Origin: Neoceratodus forsteri | Taxonomy: Eukaryota; Chordata; Ceratodontiformes; Ceratodontidae | Assembly: GCA_016271365.2 (NCBI GenBank) | Contig: CM057456.1 | Span: forward strand, 885,294,001 to 885,358,000 | Length of the DNA: 64,000 nt | Direction of reading: 5' to 3' | Shown here: one piece after another, positions 9,480 through 21,690 of the stretch | Position numbering within the stretch: position 1 is the first letter of the stretch | Layout of the letters: every line of letters begins with the position of its first letter | Notes under the pieces: model-generated | Database searches by the model: none | Seen by the model: only the letters and a program-made list of their open reading frames with translations | Told to the model about the DNA's origin: nothing | Made by a program: the position numbers and the translations under genes

Positions 9480-12317
9480 GGGATGGCTCACGAACTCCGT
9501 CCAACCTGGGCGGTGCTATGCAATGCCAGATCTATTAAGAACAAGTCTGCTGTTATTGCAGATTTTGTTGGAACAGCTGATCTGGCTTGCATCACCGAGA
9601 CCTGGCTGAATGAAAATGCTGACCCCATTCTGGAGGCAGCAATTCCAGTCAGGTACTTGCTGATACACCACCTGAGACTGGACCACGGGGGGGGGGGGTA
9701 GCGGTCTGTTTCAAGACCGAGTTCGGCCTCACTGGTGTACCAGTAGAGGAAGCCGAATCCTTTGATGTACTGTGGTAGCTGGTGTTGCTGCAGGATGGCT
9801 CTCATCTACTGTCCACCTGGGGACGAAAAGCGATTCCTGCAGGAAGTGGCAGATTTCGCTGCCGACATGGCATTGGAGTTGCGCAGACTGATAGTTCTGG
9901 GCAACTTCAATGCCTGGGTCGATGACAAACTCTTGCCTTTTGGCCAGCACTTCCTCCAGCTGATGGCATCACTGGGCTTCACACAGATTGTTTCTTCAGC
10001 TACCCATAATCATGGTCATTCTCTGGATTTGGTTTTCCTCCTGGGGATTGAGGCCTCTGATTTGGGGGTGGAACTGGTCAGTTGGTCCAATTATTACACC
10101 ATGAGGTTCAACTTTTGTGCCCCTCTTTGTAGGTCTGCCCCTGTGGAGATGGTCAGTTACCGCCCTTTACAGGATGTGTGCCCTCAAGACCTGGCGGCGG
10201 TGACTGACCTCTCAGAGTTTCCTGCTGTCAGCTTGAGTCCGGAGTTGTTGGTTCTGGCCTACAATCAGGCCATTTCCTCGGCCCTAGACCTGATAGCTCC
10301 TGTCCGTGTTCATCCCCTCCCAATCTGCCCTCAGGGCCCCTTGGTTTGGTGGGTCCTTGAGGGAGTTACAGCGGGTGGGACGAAGGTTAGAACGTCGCTG
10401 GCGGGAATCTGCCCTAGAGGCCGACTGCCATAGTTTGGTGGAGCATTACCAGTCCTACCAATTGGTGATCTCCCATAAGAAGGCAAAGTTCCTGTCCAGG
10501 GAGGTCACTGTCACTCAGAATCGACCAGCCCAACTCTTCCGAACTGTGGACAGGTTCTGCAACCCAGCCTGTCTGCAGCTCCATCAAGCTTTTTCACAAA
10601 AAGAATGTGGTGAGCTTGCACAATTCTTTGTGAATAAGGTGGCTGACATCAGGTCAGAGATCCACTTGGCTCGCTCTATGGGGGACGCGGTTGGTCAGCG
10701 CTTGGTCACGATACCTCATACTTCCTGGAGAACCTTTGACCTGCTGGAGTTCAAGGATATTATGCGGATTGTCCAGGGGATGCACCCTATGTGCTGTAGT
10801 TTAGATCCGGGCCCAACTTCCCTGGTTTTGGGTTGTTATGAGACCATCGGCCCATTTCTGGCTCAAACTGTCTGGTGCTCCTTGGAATCCGGTGAGTTTC
10901 CAAGCTCCTTGAAGGAGGCGGTGGTGACACCACTTCCGAAGAAAGCTTCATTGGACCCAGACATTTTTGCTAACTACAGACCTATCTCGAACCTTCCCTT
11001 AATAGGAAAGGTTATTGAGAAAGTAGTGGAAATCCAGCTGGAGAACCATTTGATGATCCATAATATCTACGAACCTTCCAGTTGGGTTTTTGTAACAGGC
11101 ATAATACTGAGACTGCTCTGGTTCGGGTGATTAATGATCTCCTAATGGCGAGAGACTGGAGAAACCGTTCCATTCTGGTACTCCTTGCTCTCTCTTCAGC
11201 TTTTGACACTGTAGCCATGAGGTCCTGCTTGAGTGTCTGAGGTCCATCTGTGGCCTGTCAAGTACAGTGCTCAGATGGTTTACATCTTTCCTCTTTGGTA
11301 GAACACAGAAAGCTGTGTCGGGGATTTTTGCTTCTGACCCTTTCTCTCTGTTTTGTGGGGTTCCACAGGGCTCAGTGCTGTCTCCCATGTTGTTTGCAGT
11401 GTATATGCTACCCCTCAGAGACATTGTAAGATGGTATGGGCTGAGGTTTCACTGCTATGCTGATGATACCCTGCTCTACCTGTCTTTTGCTCCCGACCAG
11501 GTTAGCGCTCTCTCAGTATTCAATAACCGCCTTGCTGAAATCCAAGACTGGATGAATTCGAGCTGGTTAAAGTTGAATGCAGGAAAGACTGAGGTTATGG
11601 TTGTGGACCCGGGCCGCAGGATAGAGGGGTTGAGGACTGATCAGCCCTCTGGATTATCTCTGGGGGGGCATTCAGATCCTTAACTCAGAACAGGTGCGTG
11701 ACCTGGGAGTGGTGCTTGATGATGGGCTGACCCTTCGTTATCTGGTGTTGGCAGTCATTAAGTCAGCCTTTTCCCATCTTAGAAACATTGCCAGGGTCAA
11801 ACACCTCGTTCCATCTAGCGATCTGCCTGTGTTGGTCCACGCCTTCGTGACCTCTCACCTTGACTACTGCAACTCCCTTTACTTAGGGCTTCCTGTGGTT
11901 GATATCTGCCGCTTGCAGCTAGTGCAGAATGCTGCAGCTCAATTGCTGACAGGGGTATCTAGAAGGTCACATATCACCCTTGTGTTGTGCGATCTGCACT
12001 GGCTGCCGATTCAGTGGCGGATCTCCTTTAAGGTAGGTTTACTGACCTACAAAGCCCTACACGGACTTGGTCCTGACTACTTGAAAGCGCTTCTGATTCC
12101 CTACAACCCTGTGCGACAGCTCCGTTCGGCTGGCGAGGGGTTGCTGGAGGTTCCGAGGGTTACTTTAAAATCTTCTGGGGCCCGTGCTTTTATGTTTGTG
12201 GCCCCAACCCTCTGGAACTCTCTGCCCCATCAGCTTCGGGAATGTACGACTGTGGGGAGCTTTAAGCAGGAACTTAAGACCTTCCTGTGGAAACAAGCTT
12301 TTTATGAATTCTCATGA
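9480..12317 (+). pseudogene. L2-clade ORF2 (endonuclease-reverse transcriptase)
   Basis: The frame starts around MAHELRPTWAVLCNARSIKN at 9484 (AP endonuclease start), then ITETWLNENAD (catalytic Glu). A poly-G run at 9690-9699 breaks the frame. It resumes at 9762 with VLGNFNAW, where the second copy has the intact GDFN, and SWSNYYTM, where the active motif is SDH. Both active-site residues are therefore lost here. After another shift near 10330 the RT runs on: NYRPISNLPLIGKV, then LVLLALSSAFDT (motif A Asp to Ala). GVPQGSVLSPMLF and CYADDTLLYLSF (motif C intact) follow. From 11694 another frame gives DLHWLPIQWRISFKVGLLTY, the conserved C-terminal domain, ending at 12317. The protein would copy its own RNA at a nicked target. 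Several shifts make this copy inactive. Confidence 0.85.
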
Positions 12318-12412
12318 TTTAATGGTCTATTTTTAATTGTAACTTTTTATGGAATTTGTTGTTATGATTGTAAAGCGCCTTGGTATCTGAAAGGCGATCA
12401 ATAAATAAAGTT

Positions 12413-12431
12413 TTATTATTATTATTATTAT
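12413..12431 (+). repeat. (TTA)n tail of L2 copy 1
   Basis: Six TTA/ATT units follow AATAAAG directly at the end of the L2 3' UTR, the normal microsatellite end of this clade. Confidence 0.85.
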
Positions 12432-13599
12432 ATGTTTTGATAGATGTAGGGATGTTTCCTCCCTGCTGGTTTTCTAAAAGTACTGAGGTGTATACACGCC
12501 AACCTTTGTTTTGGCAAACAGTCGTTTGACACAGTGCTGTCGTGTGTATCTACAACTTTATACTTTACTATGTGTAACATACTGGTTATTACTAAAGCTG
12601 AAAATAATAAAATATTTCATGTTAAAAAAGAAATTCATCACAAATGACATTCCTATCCCCCCTACTACCAGCTGACCATGCTGCAATTCTAGTAATGCTT
12701 GTATGAGGGACAGAAAAAAAGTTTGCATCTGTTTGATCGGACCATATATGTTACTAAAAGTGACTTTTTGACTGGAAAGGTTTCTCTGTATAAGCACAAA
12801 TCTTCCCTCTAGGTTAGTCATGACCCTTCCTGCTGTAAAGGCTACATTCTTATGCACTAAGGGGGGTATGCTCTATTGAAGGACCAAGTACACGCAATTG
12901 GCAAGTACCTGGCCTGCATAGCTCTGCACCCCCAGACAGGCATGCACTGGCTGGCATGCACAGATGCTGACCACCGCGGTGCACATGTCCATGGCCCTGT
13001 CTCCCAGCACGCTGCATCATGGGTTCAGATCGGAGGACACAGGCGGGCATGTCTTAGTCTCCTGGTGGATCCCCTACTCCTTGCATAGCAGGGAATTCTG
13101 GGATGGTATGTAACTTACAAATTTAAAAATGACGGGTGAGTGCCCAAATGGGTCCCCCAACTCTCCCTGTCTGCCCAGAGGCATGGGCCAACACAGTAGG
13201 GGGAGTCCACAACCCACTGTGGCTGGCAGGTACAATCTGGTGGGCCATGCAATGCATATGGCAGAGTTCCTGCTGCTGTATCCTGCACACCCCTTGACCA
13301 GCACTCCATGCCTTTGTGAATGGCAAAGATTGCAGCATGCCCCTGGACCATCCACATGAATAGCTGCAAGAATGACAAGGAGATCCGGTGAAGAAGGGGT
13401 GTGTGCCAATTCCTTGAATGCCACCAGGGTCCGCTGGACCCCCCAGTGTGCAGCATTCATACTTAGGGTTGTCTATGTGCTGCAAATCTGTGTTGCGGAG
13501 ACAGCCTGCATCTACATGCTACAAGTCAATGCTTTTCAGCAGCTCCCACAACAAGTACAGGCTACATCCCCTGACCATCACAAATTGCCTTGGAGCTGC
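12432..13599. other. No gene recognised; GC-rich block 12870-13590
   Basis: The first ~430 bp are AT-rich with nothing I recognise. From about 12870 to 13590 the composition changes to GC-rich with overlapping ORFs on both strands, which looks like a decayed transposon coding or UTR region. No motif allows a name. Confidence 0.4.
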
Positions 13600-14650
13600 C
13601 CTTGACAGATGCAATCTTTTAACTATCTTGGGATCTATCTTGACTGTAACCTATCCTATTGTGCCCACATCGACAGCGTCGCCAAAGCTGCAAATACTCG
13701 CATTGGACTACTCTACAGGCACAGGCAACACCTTACTCCAGAAGCCTTAAGGGTTGCTGTTCAGAGCTCTGTTGTCTCCATAATTGACTATGGCCTGATT
13801 ATATATGACTCTGCTACTGTAACTGCCCCCAGACACATATCCACGTCTCTCAACAAAACTTGTCAGTTCATCACTGGAGCTCACCGTCTCACTCATACAC
13901 GTGACCTCTATGCACAAACTGGCTGGCTGCAACTCTCAAACCACATAAAGTACCAAACCTGCATTATGGCAAAGAAAATAACTATGGGCCAAGCACCCCC
14001 CCCCCCCGGAGTCCAAGCTCTCCTTTGCTCCAGTAGTAACCCTTGCCACACTAGTGGATCCGAATCTCAACTCCTGCAGGTCCCTCACTGCCGTACTACC
14101 CAGGGACAAAGATCCTTTGCTCATAGGGCCCCAGCTGGTTGAATGGTCTCAGCAGTGACATCTCCTTACCTAAGCTTGGCCTGTTCAAATCCAGGCTCCG
14201 CCAACTCCTCTCTGCCTCTAGCACCTGTGACTGTCTCCTTTAATCAGTCCTCCTTACCATTATCCAATTCTTGTCTCAGCTCTTTCTACATAACACTTCT
14301 ATTATCTACCCCAAACTCCTACAACCCCCCCCCACCCTTTCTCCCCCTCCCTGCACCCTCCACGCCTGTTTTTCTCTGTGATATGACAATGCCTCTGGCT
14401 GCTCTTACCTTTTGTGTCCTTGCCATGTCTTGTAACACTATTTACCCCATCAATGCCTCTGGCTTTAGTTTAACCCAAATGTATGCATTCATATTCATGT
14501 AACTGATTGTTAACCTGTTATCCTGCCTTTGTCACTTAATTGGCTTTTTTTTTTTTTTGTTATTGTACTGCAACTGACGTAGAACCTTTGTTAAAGAGCC
14601 TTGGCTCAAAGGTACTTGTAATCCTAGATTCAAATAAATTAATAAATAAA
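13600..14650 (+). mobile_element. LINE 3' end, Vingi/Rex1-like (Jockey superfamily)
   Basis: The frame at 13609-14142 reads NYLGIYLDCNLSYCAHIDSV, then TRIGLLYRHRQHLTPEALRV and SIIDYGLIIYDSA. This is the region after the RT palm in CR1/L2/Vingi/Rex1-type LINEs. It ends with a TTQGQRSF-type stretch and a short C-terminal tail. The 3' UTR has a CTTGGCTCAAAGG stem-like stretch and an AATAAATTAATAAATAAA tail at 14633-14654. The RT palm itself is missing, so this is a 5'-truncated copy. The 45284-46645 element has a similar stretch (YLGITLDPSLDFHLHI). The clade name is a best guess. Confidence 0.65.
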
Positions 14651-16290
14651 AATAAACATGCAAAGACCCCATTAAATAGCTACTCCTCTGCTCTTGGTAT
14701 TAAAGGTATTACTGAATACAAATTGGGAGACCCACCCTGTTTGGAGCTTTTTGGCCTCTGTTTGCAAGAGGTGAGTTTCCTGCAGGAAGGTGACCCCTGC
14801 CCTCTCTCTCTCCTTAAGTGGTCTAAGATTTTTCTATGTTTAACAGGGGAGTGGATGCCTTTATCACTCCATGAAACCCATTTCTTTTTTGCAATTAAAT
14901 AAACTTTATTGAGTTTAAACACAAGATTCCAAAATACCATAGTCACACAATGTACATTGCAAGAAGAGACAGAACAACCCCCTCCCGCCGCAGAGGAAAT
15001 GCCAGGTATTAATAAAACAGTCTAAAGTAGATAACAGTTAACCCCTGCAAACCCCTCCCCACCACCCTTCCCGCTCGAGTTTGATCCCACCTCCCCTAAG
15101 CCCCTCCCTCCCTCCCGAAAATGGAAATAATATTGTGGATATACACAGGAAAGATGTAACTAAGTAGCTAATAATTAGTGTACATAAAACCGGGGCCCAA
15201 TAGCATTAGAAGGATAATTATCATAGGGGGACAGAGAGTAATATTAATTTCTCCACTACACTGCCCTTCACCTCCCTGCTAAAAATTGTAAGAGGGGCTC
15301 CCAGATGACTTGAAACTTAACTATGTTGTTGTATTGTATCTCGATATCTCTCTCCATTCAATGCTGAAAACATTTCTTGAAGCCACTCCCACTGTGCTGG
15401 GGAGGAATCACTAACCCAATGTCTAAATAGAAGGAGTTTGCTTACGGCGGATATAAGAGCCATATACAGTAGGAGCTACAGTATAAGTCACATTAAACTG
15501 GTCCTCCAATGAGTTGTTCTAGCATTTCTGCCTGAGCTGCATAAGTGCTGCTAGATCCAACAAAAAGCCCTGCACAAGTTGTTCCTTAAGAGTTAAAATA
15601 CAGTTTTGCATTGCATTGTGGCTGGACTGCAGATCCATTAAAAATTAGGTGCAAAAACATTTTATAAACACTGTTCTTGAGCTGGTTAAGCATTGAAAAA
15701 CAATCCAATATGAGTTGCCAATGCATTGCCAACTGTAAAAAACAATGCTAAACCAACTCATTTGTGGGACAGTTTAATGCAACTTGTACTGTATGTTGCA
15801 ATGACTTAATTGCTGAATAATGACCTATTATACACATCTCTATGGAAAAGTATTTGGTGTGACCAAAAAAGGTAGACAGAAATTGTTTGATAGAATGCCA
15901 AAAGGTGGTCACACCTGGGCAAGTCCACACCATATAAATCAGGGAACCCTCCTCATGGAGACATTTATGACAAGTAGCTGCAGTCCATTTGCCCATACAA
16001 TATAGTCTAAGTGGAGTCATGGGTGTAGCCAGGCATACTCCATGTACTCCATGGTGTACAATTTTATTTAAGGGGGCAGCAAACATGCTCTGAACTGTTT
16101 TCTTTGTCCATGAAAACATAACATAGAACCAGCTAAACCCTTCTGTAATTTTATTCATGGGAGTCAAAACTAGAAGGACTGGCCAGATTGGTCCCTGATA
16201 CTGTCTTTGTATCCCAAGGACTATACAGTTTTATAGACTCTGGGGTGGTATGTTGGTGTCTGAGGGAGCAATGTGTGGCATGTAAGCAAT

Positions 16291-16425
16291 AAGGCATGAT
16301 GGGGTGTGCGTGGAACATATTTACCGCACAGCCAAGGGTGTAATAAGGCATGAGGCTGAAGGCCGAGTGACTTTAGCCACTGGCTGTGCGGTAAATTGTG
16401 TTCCACGCACATCCCATAGTGCCTT
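16291..16425. repeat. Foldback element, ~45-bp arms
   Basis: The arm at 16291-16334 is the reverse complement of 16381-16425 with few mismatches. Both include TGTGCGTGGAACA and TTACCGCACAGCCA. The 46-bp loop (16335-16380) holds a smaller imperfect inverted repeat around GAGGC/GGCCGAG. It looks like a snap-back MITE. Confidence 0.75.
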
Positions 16426-16737
16426 TTTGCACTTATAAAATGGGCTCCTTTTTTTTTTTTTTTTTAAACGTTTTACAGTTAGGAAAAGCATGTTTATATG
16501 TAGAAACAATAGATTTACTTGTGTGCATTTATGATAAAATAGTCCTTCTGCCCAATGCAAATGATGTCATTGTTGATGTAATTGTATTGTTGCCTACTTT
16601 CTTCTTCCGGTTTTTTTTTCTCTGTTTTTTCCCACATTCAAGATGTGGAATGTTTGTCATGGAATGTTTACCATGGAATACATGGATTCAAAATTCTGCT
16701 CAGTTCCACTGGTAGAATGTTACTCTCCTAACATACT

Positions 16738-16781
16738 ACACACACACACACACACAGACACACACACACACACACACACAA
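16738..16781 (+). repeat. (CA)n microsatellite
   Basis: CA dinucleotides repeat over about 44 bp with one CAGACA interruption. Confidence 0.95.
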
Positions 16782-18180
16782 CAGAGGCCTTTGTTACAGC
16801 CAGAGACACAATTATCTCACTGTCAGGGCAAGGAGAAGAGATTTCCCTGGTGAGCAGGTAAAGACAGAAGGGGGATTTTTCATTGTCAGCAAAGAACAAT
16901 TGTAATGAATCTATAAACAATACTTATTGTTTGTAATTTGTTTATGTGTGTAAGGAGAATGTGATGATGAGGGAAACATTTAATTAATCTGTTTTATTTT
17001 GTATTTAAGGTAGTTTTATTTTAGGGCCCAGTGCAAGTAAATGTGATTCTTCAGTTACAGGGCAAAAAACAATGGCTGCCAGTTGAATTCTTAACATTCT
17101 ATTAGCGCAATGATTCCAATGGTGATCAGTGCACATTTGCAGCACTTTTTATTTTCCGTGCATGGAGCATAATTGCTACATGAACAACAGCCAATCAGAT
17201 TTCAGTATTTTCCCTTACCATTTTATAACTGTATTTAACCATGCATTGGTGGGGGGGAGGCAACAACCAGTGTCATGGGGTACAAAAGTTGTATTTATTG
17301 TGGCAAATGGGGCAACAAACACAGACCTGGTGTACATATGTATAATGTCTGGCTACACCCCTGAGTGGAGTATAATATAAATGATGAAGTATTTTAAATT
17401 GAACAAGACGTAAGCTATCCTGCTTAATATATTTACATGTATCAGACCAAATTAACTTCCACTCCTCCACCTAATAGGGCAGATTAGCTGCCAACTGCCA
17501 GTAATAAGTGATAGGAGAACAGGAACTCCAGAGCCAGGTCCCCATTTCCGTGTACAATCTCGAAATTGCCCTAGTCTGTGATGTACAAGATGCCAAGGAA
17601 TGAAACCATCTGGAAACCTCCCCAGACCATGGAGGTGACCCTAGAAATGAAGCTAGAAAGCGTTTAAGCTGTATATATCTAAAAGTTGAAAAAGCAGGGA
17701 GGTGAAAGATATCTCTAATTTGTGATACACTTAAAAAAGCATTTCCTCTAACAAGTTCTGATAAAGATTCTACTTTTAAACATTTCCAAGTAAATGACTG
17801 AAGCATCTTATTACTAATCATAATATTTAAATTATTGAAGAGAGGCTGTCCCAGGTCTTTCTGGCTGTTAAATTTAAAAAACTGACATAACTGCTGCTCC
17901 ACTCTAATTGACCAACCAATCGATGAATGTTTCAACTGAGCTGGAATTTTACTATAGGGAATATATAGGAGCAAAGGTAAAGCAATGTGATATGAATTAG
18001 ATCTGAAGTTTTCAATATTCCACCACGCTAAAGCTGACAACCCCACACTCGCTTCTCCTATCCACTTAACATATTTACAGCCATGGAATGCAAAGTAATA
18101 TGGAAGAAGTTGTGGCACTTGTGAGACCAGAATTCACTGTGGTTCAGCACCTTGGTTAGGTTGTTTGTAGCATGCTTCTG

Positions 18181-18201
18181 CACACACACACACACACACA
18201 C
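18181..18201 (+). repeat. (CA)n microsatellite
   Basis: About ten CA units are followed by TCACACAGACA. Confidence 0.9.
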
Positions 18202-19167
18202 TCACACAGACAAAATGCATCTAGAACATGGAACTTAAATCAACTTGGAGAGACTGCTACATGCCATGCCTCCTTGTTTTTAAGAACTACAGTATGTAAC
18301 CATTTAACTACCCATAGAATCCAAAACCTTTTTGGGTTGAATAAATGTGGCAAGTGCAGGAGGGACTCACTATACTGCCATCCACTCTACCTTGCACATG
18401 CAAGTACCATTATAGATAAGACTGACTGGGCACCCCCGTGTATGATGTCCGACCTTTCAGATTCCTCCAATAAGGGTAAAAGTAAGGGAGGAAGAAGGGT
18501 GGGAAAGGTGATTCAAGCAGCAGAGCCCTGTCCAGTGCTCAGCATAATGGCTTGCTGGATATAGCTAAGAACTGTTATGCAAGCCCCCATTTATAATGAC
18601 CAATCCCCTCAGAGTGTGTATATGAAATCATTTGCCTTAATATGTGGACTCCAGTCAGTACAGTGTTCTTGTCCCCACTTCCATAAGCTTACCCAGTAAC
18701 CCTGGTGAGAGTCGGATGAGCATGTAAGTGGTGGTTAAGCTGAGCCATACCCAGTGGGTTACTGCTCCCCATGGAAGGGACAGTGGATGAGAGCTGATGC
18801 TGCCATCTTCTGGGATACCCAGGCTTAGTTAAGGTATAAAGGTATTCTAGATTTGGATCAGGGGATAATTTGATTTGAAGAAATAGGGGGACCACATGCA
18901 TAAAGCTGCAAAATGCCACAGATGCATGGTGGCTGAGAGGCTTCACACATGTGTGACACCCTGAGGCCTACGCATGGTAGTAAAGCAGGCACCCACTGTG
19001 CATTTACACTCAGACACTCTTTCATCTGAGCCTTGTCAGTTTCAAAAGCATTCCATGTGAGCCACTCTCTGCCCTAGTCTCTGATCTACTGCCCCAGTTC
19101 TCAAAGTCAGTGCTGCCTTATTAACCATTGTTTGCTGGCACTGGAAGAAATGGGACAGCCCAGGCAA
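18202..19167. other. No gene recognised
   Basis: A plus-strand ORF at 18172-18564 runs through the CA repeat and has no domain I know. The rest shows no coding or repeat structure that I can name. Confidence 0.4.
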
Positions 19168-19598
19168 TTATTCAGATTCAGATTTGTAATTTATTTTGTT
19201 CGACCAGAGGCCATTGCAGTGCCATAACAAATATCACAAACAGCTACAGTACAAAATAAAAATAACACGCAACAATAAAGCAGCACAGCATTACAAGGCC
19301 TAAAATAGAGATAAAGGAAAACAAGAGGAAAGAAGCAGCAATTTTGGTTCTGTGCCTAAGAACAGCTTTCATAAAATGAATCAACATTTTGCCATCCTTT
19401 ACATTAGTGGGATTCCATAATATTTCCAAACAACATTGTAAGGCTGACTTATATGGATTTATAAAAACATCTAAATATTTTATTCTCCATTTAGAATAAA
19501 GAGGACAGTTGAAAATTATATGAAATATGTCTTCATCTTGACCATTGTTACAAAAACATTCATTATCCAGTTTGTTAGGATATACTATGGGAGATTGT

Positions 19599-19816
19599 CA
19601 CTCATGTGCCCGACACCTGTGAGCCCAAAACCAACTTCCCGATGCCAAAACTCCTGACAGTGGGGTTTTGCCCGCGACAGACTGTTTTTTCATGTTTCGG
19701 GGGGGCGCGCCTCCTGTAATTATTATAACCAACTCAAGAGCGGGCAAAATCCCACTGTCGGGATTTTTGGTGTTGGGAAGTTGGTCTCGGGCTAATGGGT
19801 GTTGGGCAAATGAGTG
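19599..19816. repeat. Foldback element, ~77-bp arms, inside LINE
   Basis: The sequence 19599-19675 is an imperfect reverse complement of 19741-19816. Shared words include CACTCATGTGCCC/GGGCAAATGAGTG, ACCAACTTCCC/GGGAAGTTGGT and GACAGTGGGGTTTTGCCCG. The 65-bp loop has a G/C-rich centre (GGGGGGGCGCGCC). It interrupts the LINE and is therefore younger. I could not find a convincing target duplication. Confidence 0.75.
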
Positions 19817-20550
19817 TTGGTCTTCTGTAGTGATACCATTTGTTACATTGTTTATACTCAACTTTCAACTTTTTCAAAGGAATCATATCAAATCTACACA
19901 AAGTTAGAATTCTACAATTTTTGGTATCAAGGGTAAGTGTTAAATATAATTCACACACATGAAAACATTTAAACTTAAGAAACCAATATGCTGTTTTTAA
20001 GTTCGCAAGGTTGGTTCTATCGGAATCATGTGCAAGTTCCATAAGTCTAGCTTTCATTAGAATTTTATAAGTATAGGAAATTGTTATCCCCTTGAGTGAC
20101 TCTTGCCAAAGATGCCATATATATTCATTTGTTTTAAGGTTTCTTGTAAATTACACAGCCAAAATGATCCTTTCTGCATTTCTGCCAAACACATTTTCTC
20201 TTCTAGACATAATTTTTTAAGTCAGGAATTGCTAGAACTGTTTAGGATATGCAACCAGTAGCACAGCATGTTCCATTTTGCTAAGTATTTTAATGGAACC
20301 CGACCAAGTTCAGCCCTAACCAGCTGTTCGGGACAAGACTTAAAAAGTCGAAGGATATTACAATAAAACAGAAAAAATGGAACTTCAGAGGAAGGTGGCA
20401 AAGAGTGTCCCCACACCGCCGATCCATAGAGCAGAATGGGGTTACTGTACTCTTAGCCTTAGCTGCCATCAATGTTGGGATAACAGTCATACCCCCATAT
20501 ATATGACTAAACCTTTTAATGGCCTGAAAGCTTTGTTTCATTTTTTTAAT

Positions 20551-21270
20551 TTAATTGTTAACATGTTTAGACCACAGACCATTAGATGTGAATGTAGCCG
20601 CCAGATAACAATATTCCCTGACAATGTCCAACTTTTGGTTATTAATATAGAAGTTTAAATGCTTCCTATTCCCAAAAATCATAATTTTAGATTTAGAGCA
20701 ATATATCAGTAACTCATGATTGGCACACAATTGGGAGAAATGGTTCAGTTTCCACTGTAGCCCAATCTGTGACAGGGAAAATAAAATCATGTCATCTGCG
20801 TATGCGAGAGCCAGACATACAGTACCATTAATGTTAGAAGAATGGAAATTATGATGGTCAATATGACTTAACATGTCATTTATATAGATGTTGAATAACG
20901 TAGGGGCTAATAGACAATCCTGTTTCACTCCTTTGTTGGATTCAAAGTATTCTGTAAGGTCCCCCTGACTGCCTAGTTTTATACAAGTTTTATTGCGAGA
21001 GTATAACTGCACTATTGGAAGCAAGAGGTTAGGAGGGATATTCAATGCCTGTAATTTTTCCCAGGGTAATCCTCCGTCTATGGAATCAAATGGGAAGGTG
21101 AAATCAATAAAAGCAACATAGAGTTTTACTCCCTGTTTATGTACATAGTTTTCAATCAAATGAGCAAAAGTATACACGTGATCATTAGTGGACATGTTGT
21201 TTCTAAAGCCAGCCTGCATAGAAGACACAATTTCCTTGCCAGCCATCCAATCATTTAATTTGTTTAGCAT
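20551..21270 (-). pseudogene. LINE reverse transcriptase, longest open piece
   Basis: A 239-residue open frame covers RT motifs from the thumb-side KIMLNKLNDWMAGKEIVSSM to KSKIMIFGNRKHLNFYINNQ. YADD is intact, but motif A carries an F for the expected basic residue and A (DFTFPFDS). Frameshifts on both sides show it is not a working gene. Confidence 0.75.
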
Positions 21271-21690
21271 AATTTTACAGAAAATTTTAGCTCTTACATT
21301 GATCAGGCTTATTGATCTGAAACTTTTTTGGAATGTTGGGGTCCCCTTTCTTAAACAGAGGAATAATTATATTTAGTTTCCAGCTCTCAGGGATAAAAAA
21401 AATTTTCAAGCAATTATTAAAAAAATTGTAAGTAAGGGGATCCAGATGTTGAGATGTTGTTTAAATATATCCAGCAGAAGTCTACCGATACCAGGAGCTT
21501 TATTAGATTTACACTTTATGATAGCTTCTTCCACATCTTCAAAAGAAAATCATAAGAGGACCATAGAATACTGTAAAAGTATTCCCAAGGAGCAAAAGGC
21601 AGCAGGGGTGGAAGAATCATAAAAAATACTTTTGAAATAACGTATCCAGTTATTTGCTGAGATAATAGTCACCAGATAAGATTGTAAAAT

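Larger units (their letters stand above)
8215..12431 (+). mobile_element. L2-clade LINE, copy 1, nearly full length
   Basis: About 1.25 kb of 5' leader precedes an ORF2 with endonuclease and RT (9480-12317). A short 3' UTR contains TTGTAAAGCGCCTTGG, a complementary AAAGGCG stem and an ATAAATAAAG-(TTA)n tail (12413-12431). That 3' hairpin plus TTA/ATT microsatellite is typical of L2/CR1-group elements. A second copy at 35938-40985 aligns from about 9130 of this one to its end. The first base of the element is my estimate. Confidence 0.8.
16155..17366. mobile_element. Insertion block in the L1 fragment, with foldback and CA repeat
   Basis: The L1 ORF2 tail is continuous on either side of this block, so it is a later insertion or set of insertions. 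It contains a strong palindrome (16291-16425), a T-run (16450-16466), a CA microsatellite (16738-16781) and AT-rich sequence with no coding signal. The limits come from the protein break only. Confidence 0.5.
14885..18120 (-). mobile_element. L1/Tx1-type LINE 3' fragment (minus), split by an insertion
   Basis: On the minus strand the piece 18118-17367 codes the ORF2 C-terminal region (FHGCKYVKWIGEASVGLSAL ... EEWKLIWSDTCKYIKQDSLR). The piece 16154-15300 continues it (ITEGFSWFYVMFSWTKKTVQ ... TCHKCLHEEGSLIYMVWTCP), with the C..C...H...W.CP cysteine motif. The 3' UTR ends near 14890 with AATAAAGTTTATTTAATTGC. Between the two coding pieces an unrelated block (16155-17366) has been inserted. Endonuclease and RT are absent (5' truncation). 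It is a different subfamily from the 2101-8200 copy. Confidence 0.7.
19168..21690 (-). mobile_element. Non-LTR LINE (minus), RT plus C-terminal domain
   Basis: Read from 21690 downward it starts with a CKSNKAPGIGRLLLDIFK stretch (RT motif 1, family form NKAPGIDG). It then reaches the open frame 21270-20551. There motif A reads YVAFIDFTFPFDSID, the catalytic phenylalanine-aspartate region being altered from DFxKAFDS. Motif B reads KGVKQDCLLAPTLFNIYIND and motif C ALAYADDMILFS (YADD intact). A C-terminal frame (ELGRVPLKYLAKWNMLCYWL, about 20310-20250) follows, and the 3' end near 19168 reads AATAAATTACAAATCTGAAT. A foldback element sits inside the 3' part (19599-19816). The clade is uncertain: it is not CR1 or L2 by wording. 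Confidence 0.7.

Noticed and set aside
12850..13605. Several overlapping ORFs on both strands in a GC-rich block
   Set aside because: They may be a decayed transposase region, but no motif supports a particular family.
16641..16920. ORFs running through the CA microsatellite
   Set aside because: They translate as Thr-His or Val-Cys repeats, an artefact of the microsatellite.
18172..18564. 130-aa plus-strand ORF with CGKCRRD and several Cys/His residues
   Set aside because: It starts in a CA repeat and shows no domain pattern. The Cys/His spacing does not fit a zinc finger I know.
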